Source: Ancylostoma caninum (Eukaryota; Nematoda; Chromadorea; Rhabditida; Ancylostomatidae). Taken from it: 64,000 nucleotides of DNA. Of the stretch, positions 23,890 to 35,262 are shown one piece after another. The stretch's first letter is position 1. The number at the start of each line of letters is the position of its first letter. The DNA lies in NCBI GenBank assembly GCA_037903475.1, contig JBAJFG010000172.1, positions 3,960,001 through 4,024,000 on the forward strand, in the 5' to 3' direction. Position numbers and translations under genes: made by a program. The notes below the pieces were generated by a model that saw only the letters and a list, made by a program, of their open reading frames with translations, did not search any database and was not told where the DNA came from.

Positions 23890-23947
23890 GCAGCAGGAAA
23901 CCGGAAGAACCGACAGGTGACCTGCAGTTCTTCCGGTTTCCTGCTGC
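23890..23947. repeat. Perfect 21-bp stem hairpin
   Basis: GCAGCAGGAAACCGGAAGAAC (23890-23910) is exactly reverse-complementary to 23927-23947. The 16-nt loop itself contains CAGGTGACCTG. The length is that of a small-RNA precursor stem, but the pairing is perfect, which is also typical of a young inverted duplication. Confidence 0.9.
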
Positions 23948-26299
23948 ATTTCTTCCAATTAGCTGCTGTTGTCCTTCTGACTAGCTGATGCGCTCCTTCC
24001 GAATCGTTCCCCACACAAATCCATTCTACTGCGGTCCTTTTGAAAATTTGTCTGAGTAGCTACATACTTCATCTATTATCAAAAATACTCTTGTGGAAAA
24101 AAAAACTTTACGCGGTTTTTTTTGCCTCACCAATAAAAAAAGCTCTTGCAACGTTTATTAAGCTTGTTCTCTCGAGGTGAGTTTCACTGATGAGGGAAGG
24201 GTTTGAGCTAGGCATTTGCGCTCATATATGTATATCTGTTTCCTACACTACAATCTTGTTCCATCCAGGTAATAGAGCGGATGTAGACAGCGGTCAAGAA
24301 AACGTGGCATGAGGGAAAACGTCCTTGAATGAAATTAATATTCAAATTTAAAACTATAGTACATGCAGAAAGGAGGAAGGAGAAAAAAGGAGGCTGGAGG
24401 ATCCACTCTCCCACAACTAGGGAGGAAGAATATGATCTTCAAGTAACAGGTAACAAAGAAAGTTACATGCCGTAGAAGGGCGAGACTGTAGAACATTCCT
24501 GTAAGGATTTCAAACATTGACGACAGTGAATGAAACCTTGACAAAACAGGATGTTCTTCTGGTAAGAGGGCGACTGCAAGTATAATCAAGCAAAATTCAC
24601 TTCGTGGTGAGTGAGGTTTTACGCTTTGTTTTGACCACCTCAAGTGCAAAAGTTGCCCGGAAAACGTTTTCTATGGCAATAGAACATGGTCATTTGACAG
24701 ATGGCCCTCGAAACATATGTATGTGTATACAAAGTCAAGTTGTAAAAAGGAAGAAGCTCCCACTCGCTTGAGTTCAATTTTACTGGAGACAGAGGGGATC
24801 TCCTCGACGACTCTTGCAGCGACGTACCCGCCCACCGACTCACCAAGAAAACAGGTACGCGCGATGGTGTTACATAACAATGGAAAGCGCACGAACGGCT
24901 GGACGAATCTGGGTCGAACGACTTTCCGTTTCTAAGAGATCGTCGGCCGACGGGCAAGGATCAGCAGGTCAGCTGTGGATGGTCGCGCGCCGCTGGGCCC
25001 TTCTTTCGAATCTGGCATATTTATAAGACAATTTATTTATTTTTTTGTACCACGCTACGTGGGAATACCACGCTGAATGACAAATCACTGTAGAAAAGCA
25101 TGAACATAGTGAGGAAGCCTCTTGAATGTGCAATGAACAAATCTGTAGAGAAACGGATAGAGTTCAGGAGAAGGTCCAGGAATGACAAACTAATATGTAA
25201 GCTGTTTCTTTCAGAAACTTGTTTACGAATCTTTCGTATTGTGACAGAGAAAATTAATTTTTTTATTTTCGAAAATTAGCATGAAAATCTTGAAATACTA
25301 CATTGAGTCAAACTAGGAAGGCATTATTAGTATATTTTTTGGAAATTTCCATGCTCTGTCTTATTTAAAATTGGGCATTTTTTGTAAAATTCGAAATTAT
25401 TATTGAACCAACCAGGTTTAGGCCTCCGAACGCGACGATTTAGTCAAAACCTCAGGCTAAAAATGAATCTATTCACTTAATTAACCTAGTTGGTACAATA
25501 ATAGCATCGAAGATTAGTTTTTTGTATTAAAGTCAATAAGTACCAGTCAGTAGCTGAATAATTATGATCAGCTGGTCGGATATTGCTGCGATAATGAAAG
25601 GAAGAGTACGTAGGGGTGGGAGTAGAAAATGGTTAACTGAATGTGGAGCTATGGTAGTATTTGAATAGCCCTGGATACAAAAAAGTGGTACATAGATTCG
25701 ATAGCTCGGTACACCACTAATTTTCGTAAAAGTTCACGGTAAATTATTCTGAACTTACTCGAGGAATCTCTTACCAATATTTCAAACATGTGCATGTAAT
25801 ACCTAAACAATAAATAGGGTTGGGAGAACTGCAATTGCTGGAGGAGTGGAACTGAGAGTAGGTACCAATTACTCAGCACTTTAGTAAAATTCCTAAACTT
25901 AGTCGGTGATGCTATGGCTTGAACAACCATGGTACCCTAGTTCAAGATTACCCGTGTGCAGGGGGAACTTCTAACGGTTTAGTTTTTGCACAGGTTTAGT
26001 GTACGAAATCAAAACTGTCCAGTGCAAAGGTAAATCTACAGAAATTATTTACAACAATTTACAATTATTTACAATTTACAACGAGGAGAAATTTGACGGT
26101 GATGCCATCATTTGCGCTGCTTTGCCACTGAACTAATGTTCGTTTCACTCCCTTCCCCCCTTTTTTTTCAGAGCATCAAACCTTCACGAATCAGCACGCA
26201 TTGACTCAAACGATTTGTTTAGTTAAGGTAAAGGTCATTGAAACCAAAACCATCCATGCAGAGCCTTTCGTCGCAGAAAATGACCGCTATCCTAGTGGC
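23948..26299. other. No supported gene
   Basis: A GC-richer patch at about 24640-25020 has overlapping open frames on both strands, including a minus-strand frame reading into a GTGAGT donor near 24840, but no recognisable product. TTTATTTATT at about 25030 followed by TACCACGCTACGTGGGAATA may be a reverse retroelement tail. The rest is AT-rich. Confidence 0.35.
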
Positions 26300-26384
26300 C
26301 TAGAAATCTAAGGGAGCGAAGCAAAAAGCGCTAATACGACCTAGACGAGGAGGGCAATGATTTCGCCTTCGCTGGCGATTCGCC

Positions 26385-26630
26385 TCAATGACCGTAGAAC
26401 CAGGAGGCACTGTCGTAAACCTCAATGACGCCCTCGAAATTTTCATCGCACCTCTCGGCGAAATTGGGACGAAGCGATTCGAAAAGTGACGGCAGGCAGT
26501 TAGGGTGAAACAGCGTCGAACGAGCATTCAAGATGGCTACCAGAAAAACACCGGTCATCGGAACGAACAAATCGGGTCGTGACTCGGGGTTCGAGTAGAG
26601 ATTGTGAACGGAATACAATATGTACGGAGG
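26385..26630 (-). CDS. Possible terminal exon, product not recognised
   Basis: A minus-strand open stretch ends at a stop near 26385 and is GC-richer than its surroundings with coding-like composition. Segments include VFLVAILNARSTLFHPNC and NFAERCDENFEGVIEVYD. A possible acceptor (GAACTAG) lies at about 26636. No preceding exon could be joined and no domain is recognised. It could be the end of an unseen gene, a pseudogene fragment or chance. Confidence 0.35.
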   Translation of the reverse strand, partial: PPYILYSVHNLYSNPESRPDLFVPMTGVFLVAILNARSTLFHPNCLPSLFESLRPNFAERCDENFEGVIEVYDSASWFYGH

Positions 26631-26696
26631 GTGACTAGTTCACAATTTCATTTCTGATGTGAGAGCTACCGAAAAACGCACAATGCAAAGTCTGGT

Positions 26697-26947
26697 AGCT
26701 CAAAGAAGGCCGATGAAGTGACTTTGTCCGCAGTTGCGACCTCACCACGGTGTCGGCCAACTGATCTACTTTTTACACTTTTTTGATAAGTGTGTGGTGT
26801 GACTCCTTTCACTTTAATGTTTCCCTACTGCTATTTAGTAAAATCTACAATATTTCTAGGCAGATCTTGGGGCGTTCTCTCATCAACGGATTTAGCGCGG
26901 TTGTAACTGCAGACAAAGTCACTTCATCAGCCCTTTTTGAGATAACA
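26697..26947. mobile_element. MITE copy B
   Basis: Same family as 18598-18815. The ends are AGCTCAAAGAAGGCCGATGAAGTGACTTTG and its near reverse complement CAAAGTCACTTCATCAGCCCTTTTTGAG. Internal blocks ACTTTTTTGATAAGTGTGTGG and CCTACTG..TTTAG are shared. Confidence 0.85.
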
Positions 26948-27085
26948 GATCATAGAATCAAACATTTCCTCCCGCAGAAATTGTGAAGCCGCAGCGAACA
27001 TTGGACCTTCTTGGGCTAAGAACTTTACTTGTAGTGCAAGAGCATTTGCCTCTGAAGATGAAACTACCGTGAGGGCAGATGAAAT

Positions 27086-27125
27086 AGCCAGACGCCGCAG
27101 ATGCGTGCGTCTGCGGCGTCTGGCT
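27086..27125. repeat. Perfect 16-bp GC-rich hairpin
   Basis: AGCCAGACGCCGCAGA (27086-27101) pairs exactly with 27110-27125 across an 8-nt loop (TGCGTGCG). It is followed at about 27165 by GACGCACGCATCTG, which pairs with the loop-proximal part, so it may be the core of a small decayed foldback element. Confidence 0.85.
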
Positions 27126-27199
27126 GCGACTGGATCTTTTCCTCATCATGTAGGCGCCCGCTAGTCGGACGCACGCATCTGTATAAATAATAAATTTTC

Positions 27200-30100
27200 A
27201 CGATTGAGTGGTAGGATTCCAGAGAGTGTCAGTTGCTATGTTGAAAAAAAAAACAACCTGGAGCATTAAGGATTGGAGAAAAAGCAACTTCAAGCATTGA
27301 TTTCCACTATAACGGGATGAAACGTCCAGACTATTCAGGAATGCACATACATATGTAATTGAGAGATAATATCTCCATGCTGTGGGAAACCTAAATATTT
27401 GAAAAAATCCAACATCGTCGAGTTTCAGAAAATTATTCAGCAAGCACAGGCATATAAATAACCTTGGAATAATTAATATTTCCACTGGAAAAAAACATCA
27501 GTGCCATATTTGAAGGATTTCTCATGAAATCTACCCACTTCAACCTGCTTGCGGACCAGACTTTCATTAGTTTTCTGGTGATTTTTACACAGTATGCTAA
27601 AAGGCGAACGCCTAAAATAACCTAAATCAGTAAAAGTATTATTCAAACATAACTTCGAAACAGGGTAAGTCCCCCTCCGTTATCATATTATACCCTGTCG
27701 CTGGGGTTAGGGGATTAACCCAGGAATTTGCAGAAAATAGAGGAGCATCACATATGGCGGTAATGATCATTCTATAAGGGCAGCTTCTAGCGCACCTACG
27801 TAGTCACCAGCGAATTCGAACACCTGCTCGATGCAAATGCGATTGCCCATAAAGTCACGAGAATTTATGGGAATTGCCGGCAACTGCTTACACTCGTTCG
27901 GACAAGAAATTTATGAGCTCACATAGAGAAAGCACAAGGATATCAGAGTAGAAACTTAGAATATCCGCAATTCAGGAGAAATTGAAAATAAGCTGAAAAA
28001 CCAGTCCAATAAATGGAAATTATCATAGCAAATTAGGAAAATACCTATAAGGGTAAGAGCTTATTAGCGGTTACATTGTAGTTACCAGCATAGGGATCTA
28101 GTAACAATATTCACAGGATTTTCTACTGTCTAAGACACCCAATGAGATGAGCTGATCCAGTCTCACACTGGTCCTTAAATGGATGAGACGTCTCAAATGG
28201 ACTTGGTACATACGCACACCACACATGCTGCTGTGCAAACATTGGACACGCTTGATTAGCCGCAGCGCGAGTAACGTATAAATACACACTAAGCGCATGA
28301 TGACCGTAGAAAATGGACTGTGTCAATAGAGCGGAAACACACTGCGCGGTGGACATTTATGGACGTGGTTCAGGACAACGGACAGCGGGTAACGATCGAA
28401 TAAATGCTGTTGGTTTACGGCCGCAGAGTGCACGAAAGGGATTGGATAGGTTACTGGTAGATTACTGGGCTGGCGAATTAAGAACGAATATGAATTTTTC
28501 GTGTAAAAATAATTAATTTTAGAAGCGATTATACTACCTCTTGACATGAAGAAAAAAGTTCTGGGAAAATATTGATGGCCGTTACCTTTTTGTACAGCCA
28601 TTGCATAAGTGAATGATGGCATAGCTCAAAAAAAATGCAGTAGTCGACCAAAACTCTTTCTCGAAAGTAGTTTTGAAACTATTCCCCGGCGAAAAGCCAC
28701 ATGCATCTATAGAAACATTTATTTTATTCATTTAATACACCGCTCTACTGGTGTACTATCAAAAGTCGTATTATAAATTAAATCTCAATCGGATGAACTT
28801 AAAAAGAAACTCGTTAGAACACAATTGCTACAACTAGTAGTAAAAAAAAAACTATAAACTCAACGAAAAAAAAACTATAAACTCACTCGGCTTGCGGTTG
28901 AATAGACTATTACACTTAGTTGAGGAATGAGAGAATAATCACCACATCAGTTCCCAGATTAATTGCATTTATTTCTTAGAGGGTAAAGAAGTGTGAGCAA
29001 TAAATGAGGAAATGCGTGACTTGTCTAATTTCTAGGCTTGATTTGATAATCAGAAAGGTTATTTTCTAGTATGCTGGACGCACCAACAACTTAGCATCCA
29101 AGGAAATTATGAGGAGAAATAGCCAAAAATTACTTGACTGTAGGTGGGACTGGTATTAGGTGTTGTTACCAGACGAAGTTCCAGGCCTTGGAGATGATCA
29201 CGCCCTAAGAAGACAGTCGGAAGGTCCATTCGGGGGAGGGTGCTGGAGCACCTCTGATACAAACCTCAGGCGTAACCTCAGAGGGATGCCCGTCAACATG
29301 TGGAAGTATGACAGCGCCAAACTAGAGGTACAACGCTCGTAACGCAAGACTTTCAGCCTTTCTCTCTCTTTTTTTCACTTTTATTTTGAGTGCGAATAAA
29401 AGTTGCAGTGAAGAATAGTATCAGAGTAGAATACCTCAGGAATTTGAGGTGGAAGTCTTTACTCTGGATTGGGGCTCACGAAACATTAAACAAGCAAACC
29501 TACGAGACTACGCAACGTTAAGAGGCGCAGGGCGTGAAGGTTGATGGTCAAACCTGGTTTCGCTCTGTCAAGCGTTTTCGAATCTTAACCCTGGAGGAAT
29601 GGACCCGGGCCCAATTTTCGCAGGCTGATCAGTGCAGAAGTGGCAACTAAATGGAGTTACGAGAGTTCTAAATCCAGGGGTACGTATCTCATCCTGCTAA
29701 AACAATTCTCCTCATTTAACTAGGAATTTAAATAAGGAGAAACTCAGGATTTCCGGTTCTCTAGGGTATAAAGACCTGCGCAGGTAGTTTGTTCCACCTG
29801 ATAATGAAATGTCTTATACGGCCTTACGCGCACACATTTGTTGACTGAGCCCTTAGCGTTCTTCAGCACCCTTTCCTTACTTTTCACTCCTCGCTATTTC
29901 AACTACTAGGCAAACTGGTATGTAGCGATATTACGCAATGGAAAATGCACAGAAAAACCTGAGCAGAGCGTGAGACCATTTATAGGACGCAACGAAAGAA
30001 GGCCGTACTAGGATAGCGGGCATAGAAATCTGGGTGCTTTGAATACTGCCGCTTTTATTACCGCTTGGCAGTAATCCGGTTTACTATCGCGGCCTTCGCA

Positions 30101-31900
30101 GTGGACATATCAAGGACTCCATGACAAATTCTTCCAAAAAGTGTGCAAAAGTGAATGGTGACGGAGAAGAGGACGCAGGAGATTAATGTCTCACCTGCAC
30201 AACGAGGCCAATCCGCCTCTCGGACTGCCTCATATCCTCAGTTGCGCCCGGCGTCAATGAGGTCAAGAGAGCAGTCCAAGCTGTTCAAACAAGTTGTAAG
30301 ATGAGAACTAGTACACTTATGATGCAAATTACAGCCACTGTGGAGGTTATCCATGAAAAATTGAAGTATAAACAGCAATAATAAAACTCCTATGTTTAAA
30401 TGCCTATAGAATAAAGTGTAGAACCCTGCAAATTTTTCAGGTACATTTCTCTACGAAATATTTCTACTCAAGAGGGTGGGAAGCGACATCTTCATGGTTT
30501 CTTCTACAGCGTTCATATCTAAATATAATGTAGGCAACTATAGTTCTTTTTAACGGGAATAATTAGACAAGATGAAAAGTTCAGTCCGATGAGCGGGCAG
30601 CATTACCTTTTCTGAAGCAAAAACGGCAGTGATAGGAGGTAGGAGGCTTGATAGACCCTCATCACATGGTCGGATTTCTTCAATTTATTTATACACAATC
30701 ACATTTTATTTCACGGCGGGAAATTACGGTAAGACCATCTGCTAACTAGACTAAACTTTTCGGCCTGTAATAATTAGCAGGTAACTCAAACTGTATGTAC
30801 GAATGAAGAGTTGGTAACTTGATGTACGAATGAAGAGTTGGTAACTTGATGTAAGTGTTCGTCCCTCAGGGTCAACCAAGCTTGAACCTGTTGACTTTTG
30901 AGCGATTACCCATATCATATTTTAATTCGAAAACACGTCTACTATCAAAGGGTAAACACTACTAGTAAAGGTTCTAGTGTTCAAGTGCTTAAAGACACCA
31001 GTAGCGTCGATAAAGCTTACGGAAGCAAAAAGGAGTTTCGCCCGTCAGAGCTGGTGTAGATAGAGTTGATCAGAGCGGGTCAGACATCAGGAAGAGGAAG
31101 GCGCTGGCTCAGCGGTGTGTCGTGAAATGAATATGCAAGTCGTCCCTTGAGTCTGCCGAAAAAACCGCTAATGAGGTAAAGAGGTCAAGATTCATGCGAG
31201 TCCTCTGGGAAGCACTCGTAAGTATCTCAAGTGCGATGCTACATTAACAATGAAAGAGTAGGCTTGAAGAAGTAACTTCACGATTTGCCCTAAAAAATGT
31301 CGTGTACATGAGGATCAAGGCTAAAATGCGCAAACGTCAAGAAGAGAAGCGATCAGTTGCTGTCATACCAGCATTCGAGGTCAAAAAATTTGATGAAAAA
31401 ATTGAATGGCCGTCCAAAATGTCACAACCATTTTTGCTCTGCACACTACTAACTACCACAGTACAGCCCAATCTATGGTGTAGACACTATCCATCACTGA
31501 GCACTCTAAAAATAAAAGTCAATGAGTAATTCAGCAGTAATTTTAGAAACAGACTTAAGCCCCATTTATTTCCGATCGTCTTCCCATGAGGATCAATACG
31601 TATCTTTTGTTATCCGCGCGGATCAGACTCTGATGCACTATAACAACAGCTTTAGAGTGTTGACCAAATCCAGAAATAATCAAATAATGATAGAAATACA
31701 CACGCACAGTGAAGTGATTACTTATAAACATCCGATCGAACAAGACCCTCTTTTTCTTCTTTCGTCCCCTAATTCTAGTGCAAGTTGTTATCCCTTACGT
31801 TAATGTGATAAATACTGTATTGTAGGTAATATATAGTGATTACTGTCATGTACTCCGATACTCGAAAGACTTATCGACTGTTATTTGACTCGGTCAACAC
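27200..31900. other. No supported gene
   Basis: Mostly AT-rich. Small items are a direct duplication of AAAAAAAAACTATAAACTCA (about 28842-28884) and TTTATTTTATTCATTTAATAC at about 28719, a possible reverse LINE tail. A slightly GC-richer stretch at 29150-30290 shows no splice-supported exon. Open frames at 31302-31803 are short and unrecognised. Confidence 0.4.
30795..30855. repeat. 27-bp tandem duplication
   Basis: TGTACGAATGAAGAGTTGGTAACTTGA occurs twice in direct succession, with flanking partial copies. Confidence 0.85.
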
Positions 31901-32383
31901 TCACTTAAAAATTACACCAAAACGATGCACTTTGTTGCTCAGTGTAGTGGTGAAAGAGACCAGAATAAATAGAAAATTTGCATTCCAGTAGGCACTGCAC
32001 TGGAAGCACGGATCCACGGCTGGAAGTGCCCCAACAGATTTGGTTCCACTTCGGCCAGGGTCATCTCGGGCAATTTGTACTGGCTGCGGAGTCAACCGTA
32101 GATAATTGTATGCTGCACAGGATGAATGTGCTAATAATATAGTACAATTCAAATACAAAAACGGAATGAACCTTGAATGATAAAAAAAGACCTAACAAGG
32201 TGAAGGGAAAAACTGAGCAGGAACATCTTCAAAGAACACCAATTTCTGCTGTTTGAACGTAAGCTATTGCTTTCATGGAGCAGAAAAACTGTTGGATGCA
32301 AACTCTAATCAGCAAAAATGACTAGGACTTAGGGACTAACGTCCTGACCCCCAGTAGCATGAGAATATTAGAGGCTACAGCAG

Positions 32384-32473
32384 ATGAACAGCGAACGAGA
32401 GGATAGTGTGAGTGACGACAAGCGGCTGGCCCGTGTGGACTCGCTGGCGACATCTGGCAGCGTTAACAATGCG
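32384..32473 (+). CDS. Possible first exon, unrecognised
   Basis: The ATG at 32384, right after CTACAGCAG, opens 30 codons of hydrophilic sequence beginning MNSEREDSVSDDKRL. It ends exactly at a GCG|GTAACG donor. Acidic/Ser-rich starts like this are common in real first exons. I could not find a convincing second exon downstream. Confidence 0.25.
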
Positions 32474-32579
32474 GTAACGATAATTGCCGACTGAGTGCGG
32501 TTCCATCAAAGCGTTGTGGTCCACAACAACGACCATAGTGAATAATGAGGCTTAGGTTAGCCGGTTGCCTCCTTTCAAA

Positions 32580-32612
32580 GAAAAACAAACAAACAAACAA
32601 AAACAAAAACGT
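32580..32612. repeat. (AAAC)n simple repeat
   Basis: AAACAAACAAACAAACAAAAACAAAAAC low-complexity tract. Confidence 0.8.
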
Positions 32613-33809
32613 CGCCTTAACAAATGCGATCTGCAGCGATCAAACACGCGGATATTGTGACGAAATGAGTCGACAAAGCTATGTACATGTAATATGGAGG
32701 GGAGGGAGTGGGGGAGGGGTGTACTGCAAATAGATCAAACGTGAAACTCGCTCAATTTACGCGCCATAAACTGTTTAATATGCTCGCACCTGCCTCTTCA
32801 AAACTATTCTCTTCTTTACTTTTTCCCTCGCCTCAAAAATTAAAAAAATCTTTTCTTCAAGGAGAAGAGTATGACACCGGCCTATCGGTTGCCTAACGTT
32901 AGCGTACTCACTGCTAAGATCTGAGTTGCTCCATCTTTTTCTCAATCAGTGGTCGAAAACAAAGTGCAGCCGTTGTTAACAGGCAAAAATTCGAGAAAAC
33001 AAATACAAGACTAGAATGTGGACGAATGAATGGTAATAAATACCTTCTAAAATACCTTGAGAACCCTTAGCATTTTAGAACGAAGCACGTCTATGTTTTC
33101 GTGTTCTGACGAACTATCACTAGTCTTCAAGGGAGGGGCCCACTTCATTCCGTTCTTGGAGTCAAAGACATATGTTGGCATGTTGATCCCGGTAATGTAC
33201 ATCAACAGACTAAAAAGTGACGAAAGCCCCATTTTTGAAGCGACTGAAATGGCTACTTTTTTGGAGCCCGGAGGCGGATCGCTCCAAAAATCCGATTGCT
33301 GTGCCTGCTGCTTGCCACGGCTGACGCGGTGCCAACAAGTCTTGGCGTGATCAATCGATAAGATCAACGGCTTCACACTTCAACTCGGGCTAACAATCTG
33401 CTACAGACTCCGTCCATTAAGACGGGTTTAAAGACTATTTTGAGACAATTTACCAATACCGCTGGATTCAGCGCCTGGAAGAGATGAGATGTAGAATCTG
33501 CCATCACCTCAACCACGAATGTGAGGTGGACCGCTGCAGGAGGTCCAGAATTAACCGGATCTCTTTTTAAAGTTAGGTGCCACATATCTCATTATGAGAA
33601 AAAAATATAGCTCCCCAGCCTGGTTTTCGTGATCTGCAAAACTAAACTTCCGTAATAACACAGTATGCAGAAACATCCCCTGTTTCATGAAAATTCCAAG
33701 TTTTGCGCCTTTTAATGTAGTTTCGTAGAATTGGTGTAATCTTTATTATATCTAAACGCAGTTCTTCTTGAAAAGACACGGATTCCGTGGCTGCAGAAAC
33801 GCGGTGGAG

Positions 33810-33912
33810 CTTGAACGATGAAGAGGAGTAAGCATGCTCCAAATGAGAGTATCGATTGGTCCCGCTGCTGCGCAATGAAACCGCGCGCGCAAACCCTCTA
33901 TCGTTTCGACAG
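33810..33912. repeat. Dispersed repeat, copy 1 of 2
   Basis: GCATGCTCCAAATGAGAGTAT...TGGTCCCGCTGCTGCGCAATGAAACCGCGCGCGCAA...TTTCGAC aligns, with substitutions, to 48885-48995 (ACATGCCCCAAGTGAGAG...AGGTCCCACCACG...ATGAAACCGCACGCGCAA...TTTTCGACC). The nature of the element is unknown. Confidence 0.6.
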
Positions 33913-33963
33913 GACTGTTTCCTTGCAATTATCGCTTTTTGTGAAGCACACTCTTGGGATATA

Positions 33964-35255
33964 AGGAGTGTTTATACTTTTTCGCGACGCGATGGCATCG
34001 CGGCGACGGCCACAACACTCGCGACGCGACAGGTAGTGAAGCCGTCGCGTCGCCCCGTCGCGCCATGCTGAACGTCGCAAATCTACGTACCCACGCAAAA
34101 TCACATGCACTCCCCGACTTAGCAGGGATCATGGGTTTCCACGGACTGTTTTGGACCTCATGGTACCGTTTCTGGCCTAGAATGTTTAGAGAAAGTTCTC
34201 AGCGAATTTCAGTGGTAATCTCTGCGGGGACTGCAATTTTGAGCCGGGTTCCTCGCCAAGAATGTTTGTTTCCAAGATATCGAAGAAAGCATTGCGGGTT
34301 TTTCTCATTTATTTGTATGTTCAGAGATTTGTTTTTGCATTTGAGTTATCAGAATGGTTTTTCTCCTATGCATACATTGTTGTAGCCCCATGCTTCGACA
34401 CTTTTTGTTTTTTTTTCACTGTTCAGGTGTGTTCTAGTAGTACTACCAGGGTTTTCCTTGTTAAAGTGTACGTTTTTCCACTGCCTCGATTTGATGTTTT
34501 TGGTCCTGTGCTGGTCGAATGTGTGATTTTCTGACCTAGTTGGGAGTTTCGTTCACTAAGTCATATTCTAGCCCCGGGCTTTTGATCTTTTCCAATCTTT
34601 TACTGGTTAGACGTGTTATTTTGTGATTTCTATGTGATGGGGGGGGGGGTCTTGCACGAAACCACACCGGAACGTGAAAAATTATAAGAAGCGTCGGAGC
34701 GCAGGACTATCCTACATTCACCTATAAATCAATACCGCACTGATCGAATACTGTTCTTAAGCACCTGTACAAGGAGGTCTACATAAAAGGGAAACGATTC
34801 CGATAACTCAAGTTCAGAACAAAATCTCTAGATCAATGTATAGTAACATGTATACCCATACTGTGTTCTTCGACAGCTCGGCTGACCAGTTGTAAGTAGT
34901 AACCGCTCATAAACAGAGGGGAACATCAGGAACATAAAAAACCTCACAAAAATACTACCTAAAAAGCATACGACGCGTCCGAGTTTGTTCACATTCACAT
35001 CTCCTACTGAATTCGTCTGATTCCGTAGGTTTTGGGCCAAAACCACTCGAAAAACTATGGAACAGTGTTCAACTCTAGTCCGCAACATCAGCGAAACCAT
35101 CGCGTCGCGTCTGCTAGCAGGCGTCGCGTCGCGATGGGAAACGCCAACTACCACATCGCGACCATTGTTTGCGCATACGTCCACTCGGGACCCATCGCAT
35201 TTGAACAGTTTGCTGGGACGCGACGGTCGCGTCGCGCCGAAGTATAAACACTCCT
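33964..35255. mobile_element. CGCG-rich TIR DNA transposon, 1.29 kb, non-autonomous
   Basis: The ends are AGGAGTGTTTATACTT at 33964 and its reverse complement AAGTATAAACACTCCT ending at 35255. Subterminal regions are full of GCGACGCGA/TCGCGTCGC words. ATA flanks both sides (33961-33963 and 35256-35258), consistent with a TA or ATA target duplication. The interior (about 34130-35000) is AT-rich with no transposase; the open frames in it and its arms are repeat artefacts. Confidence 0.8.
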
Positions 35256-35262
35256 ATAGGCG

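Larger units (their letters stand above)
31901..33875 (-). pseudogene. Minus-strand fragments, one resembling the M2 region of a pentameric ligand-gated ion channel
   Basis: The segment within 33376-33047 reads FWSDPPPGSKKVAIS... followed by a hydrophobic stretch and INMPTYV. This matches the M1-M2 loop and M2 pattern of Cys-loop channels (FW.PP..G.KV.L ... MP). A stretch near 33560-33460 includes SGPPAAVHLTFVVEV, like the N-terminal beta region of the family. A hydrophobic block follows at about 32140. The ~180-residue ligand-binding region with its Cys loop and an M3 directly after M2 are missing, and the phases do not give a full model. I read this as a decayed or strongly fragmented channel gene; the family call is tentative. 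Confidence 0.3.
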
